The position numbers and the translations under genes are program-made. The notes under the pieces were generated by a model. The model saw only the letters and a list, made by a program, of their open reading frames with translations, ran no database searches and was not told the DNA's origin. 64,000 nt of DNA, taken from NCBI RefSeq assembly GCF_030811095.1, contig NZ_JAUSQL010000001.1, positions 1,736,001 to 1,800,000 of the forward strand. Reading direction: 5' to 3'. Source of the stretch: Trueperella abortisuis (GTDB lineage Bacteria; Actinomycetota; Actinomycetes; Actinomycetales; Actinomycetaceae). Numbering within the stretch: the first letter of the stretch is position 1; every line of letters starts with the position of its first letter. Positions 62,379 through 64,000 of the stretch are shown here, piece by piece.

Positions 62379-64000
62379 TTAGCCGATCAACGAGATGTTA
62401 TGCCATCCGTGACCGCCCTCGATCGGGGTCATCCAGTAACTCTTACCCCTATTGAAGTAGGTAAAGAGCTTACCGTCGTTGCGAATACCAACCAGGTCGG
62501 ATCGACCGTCACCGTTGACATCCCCCGGAATGACCGCTTGGGTGAATTCCGTCCAGCCGTGACCAATCTGGCCGACCGATGTGATCGTACCGTCACGGTT
62601 GCCCTCGTAGAGGAACATGGTGCCGTCGGCGCTGATGGCGACGATGTCGCCATACCGGTCGCCGGTCATGTCACCGGGGCCGAGGATGCGACTCATCGAG
62701 CTCCAGCCATGGCCGATCTTCGTGCCCGAGTACATCCCCGTATTCGTCAGGACGTAGCGGTACAGCTGCCCGGTCGGCACGTGACGAGCCACCACGTACT
62801 CAGTCTGAGAGGAGCCGAGCTTGCCGACATAGACGATGTTGTCCATGTCGTTCCAACCGTGGCCAACCTCCGGGCCCTGCTTCAGGAAGCCGTCGCCCTC
62901 CGAGTAGTAGTAGAACATCCGTCCATCCGGGTGTCCGACGAGCGCGTCCGCACGACCATCGCCGTTCATGTCCGGGATAGACACGATCGACGTGAAGTGC
63001 TTCGCGTTGCAGTCGACGATCTCGCCACCTGTGAAGGTGCCGTCAGCGTGACCCGCGTACCGGCGGAGGCTTCCCTCGCCGTCCACGGCCCACAGGTCAG
63101 CGAAGCGGTCGCCGGTGAACTCGCCCAGCTTGCCCGTGCCGCGAGCCGGGATCGACGGACGATCCACGGCCTGGCAGGTCGGCTGATCGGGATCGGGCTG
63201 ATCGGGATCGGGCTGATCGGGATCCGGCTGATCCGGGGTGCCGCAGGTGCCGCCGAGGCGGATCTCGCCGGCGCCGCCGAAGGCCTGGCCGTTGATCGCG
63301 TCGAGGCCAATCAGCTTGACGAACTTGCCCTCGACGGCCGGGAACTCGACGACCTGAGGCGCGGTGTCGTCCGTGAAGTTGCCCGTCGCCACGGGCTCAC
63401 CCCAGTCCTCACCATCCATCGAGACGTAAACCTCGTAGCCCTTGATGCGGCCGTTCGCCGCATTCTGGCGAGTGGTGTACTCCAAGCCGGTGAACGTACA
63501 GGTTTGGTCGTTACCCTTGACCGCCGCCGGTTCGAGGGTGATGTGGTGGGGGTAGCGCAGGGCGGTCGGGCTCCACTGGGTGTGCCAGTAGGTGTTGGCG
63601 TCTCCGTCAATTGCCGCCGCGGCGAAACCGTTCGGGGCCGGCTCACCGGAGGTCTGCTCGGAGCTGAAGTCCGCGATCGTCAGATCGGACCCGCCGATCG
63701 GGTTGGTCAGCTCGCTCTTGCTCGGGTCGAGGGTCGCGGTCTGCGTCCCCTCGCCGGCCTCCTCGCCGATCTTCCAGGTGCCCGTGAACACGAGGTCACC
63801 CGGCTCGGCAGTCTTCGGAGCCTCAACCTTCCAGGTCGCCACCGAGGCGGCATCCTTCGTGGCCTCGGTCGCGCCTGCCTTGACCGGCGTGACGGTCCAG
63901 CCCTCGGGTGCCACGAGCTTGTGGGCCACCTCGGTCAGATCGCCTCCGTAGGTGTCCACCCTGGTGGTCACGTCGTAGGTGCGCATGCCCTCGCTCGAGG
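62379..64000 (-). CDS. large secreted protein, C-terminal part (discoidin domain, FG-GAP-like repeats)
   Basis: The frame is open to the end of the window, so the start and catalytic part, if any, are missing. From the N-side the visible 540 residues hold an NPCBM-associated/NEW3-like beta domain (TRVDTYGGDLTEVAHKLVAPEG). A coagulation factor 5/8 (discoidin) domain follows, with DFSSEQTSGEPAPNGFAAAAIDG and NTYWHTQWS, which usually binds sugars. A DPDQP linker then leads into at least four FG-GAP/VCBS-like repeats with MNGDGRAD, MTGDRYGD, VNGDGRSD and a recurring GHGW motif. This is the tail of extracellular glycosidases or sialidases in Actinomyces and Trueperella relatives; the enzyme type cannot be told. 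Confidence 0.8.
   Translation of the reverse strand, partial: SSEGMRTYDVTTRVDTYGGDLTEVAHKLVAPEGWTVTPVKAGATEATKDAASVATWKVEAPKTAEPGDLVFTGTWKIGEEAGEGTQTATLDPSKSELTNPIGGSDLTIADFSSEQTSGEPAPNGFAAAAIDGDANTYWHTQWSPTALRYPHHITLEPAAVKGNDQTCTFTGLEYTTRQNAANGRIKGYEVYVSMDGEDWGEPVATGNFTDDTAPQVVEFPAVEGKFVKLIGLDAINGQAFGGAGEIRLGGTCGTPDQPDPDQPDPDQPDPDQPTCQAVDRPSIPARGTGKLGEFTGDRFADLWAVDGEGSLRRYAGHADGTFTGGEIVDCNAKHFTSIVSIPDMNGDGRADALVGHPDGRMFYYYSEGDGFLKQGPEVGHGWNDMDNIVYVGKLGSSQTEYVVARHVPTGQLYRYVLTNTGMYSGTKIGHGWSSMSRILGPGDMTGDRYGDIVAISADGTMFLYEGNRDGTITSVGQIGHGWTEFTQAVIPGDVNGDGRSDLVGIRNDGKLFTYFNRGKSYWMTPIEGGHGWHNISLIG
63172..63237. repeat. 15-base tandem repeat coding a Asp-Pro-Asp-Gln-Pro linker
   Basis: GGCTGATCGGGATCG recurs about four times, coding the DPDQP hinge between the discoidin domain and the FG-GAP-like repeats. 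Copies differ by single bases near 63223-63235. Copy-number change here would vary the linker length in frame. Confidence 0.8.

Noticed and set aside
63172..63237. CRISPR-like array
   Set aside because: The 15-base units are contiguous with no spacers and code for a DPDQP linker in frame. No CRISPR array was seen in the window.

Overview
The window reads as high-GC Gram-positive (actinobacterial) DNA. The evidence is a WhiB-family regulator, a PdtaS-type sensor kinase, an ilvBNC operon behind a branched-chain leader peptide, an oversized LigA, a single-protein cytochrome b succinate dehydrogenase and GatCAB amidation. The mix fits Actinomycetaceae (Trueperella, Arcanobacterium or Schaalia-like), but genus is an inference. 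Most genes look GC-rich. The left 10.6 kb and the stretch around 58.7-62 kb are visibly more AT-rich and carry all the insertion sequences.

Layout. 1-10.6 kb: remains of a surface-glycan cluster, with a UDP-ManNAc dehydrogenase end, two paralogous two-domain glycosyltransferases facing each other, and an asparagine-synthase-like protein. It is cut by a decayed IS256-family element that itself carries an intact IS21-family element. 10.8-21.7 kb: amino-acid block with aspartase, ilvC, ilvN, ilvB and its attenuator, an AspT/YidE-type transporter, a ThrE-type exporter, ilvD and a methyltransferase. 21.9-27.5 kb: alpha-galactoside operon (GH36 alpha-galactosidase, two permeases, binding lipoprotein; no ATPase). 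27.9-33.4 kb: a complete 16S-23S-5S rRNA operon on the minus strand with two tandem promoters, an antitermination-like leader and a strong terminator. 33.6-43.2 kb: malic enzyme, gatCAB, cardiolipin-synthase-like protein, ligA and an SRAP protein. 43.3-48.2 kb: four translationally coupled genes (histidine kinase, response regulator, ABC ATPase homologue, large FtsX-type permease) in which the ATPase has lost its catalytic motifs. 48.3-58.7 kb: whiB1-like, pdtaS-like, DUF2505, thyA-folA, an LLM monooxygenase with a flavin reductase, sdhCAB and a ChaA-type antiporter. 58.7-62.2 kb: a small membrane-protein gene broken by one IS, with a second IS at its stop codon, then an initiator tRNA. 62.4-64 kb: the C-terminal part of a large secreted protein with a discoidin domain and FG-GAP-like repeats, running off the window.

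How the genes work together. ilvBN, ilvC and ilvD cover the common steps of valine and isoleucine synthesis, and the leader peptide ties ilvBNC expression to charged Ile/Leu/Val tRNA. Aspartase, malic enzyme and succinate dehydrogenase connect aspartate, fumarate, succinate and malate. thyA and folA are coupled as usual, because thymidylate synthase makes the dihydrofolate that DHFR recycles. The strongest candidates for something unusual are the kinase-regulator-dead-ATPase-permease module (43.3-48.2 kb) and the glycan cluster with its altered asparagine-synthase-like protein.
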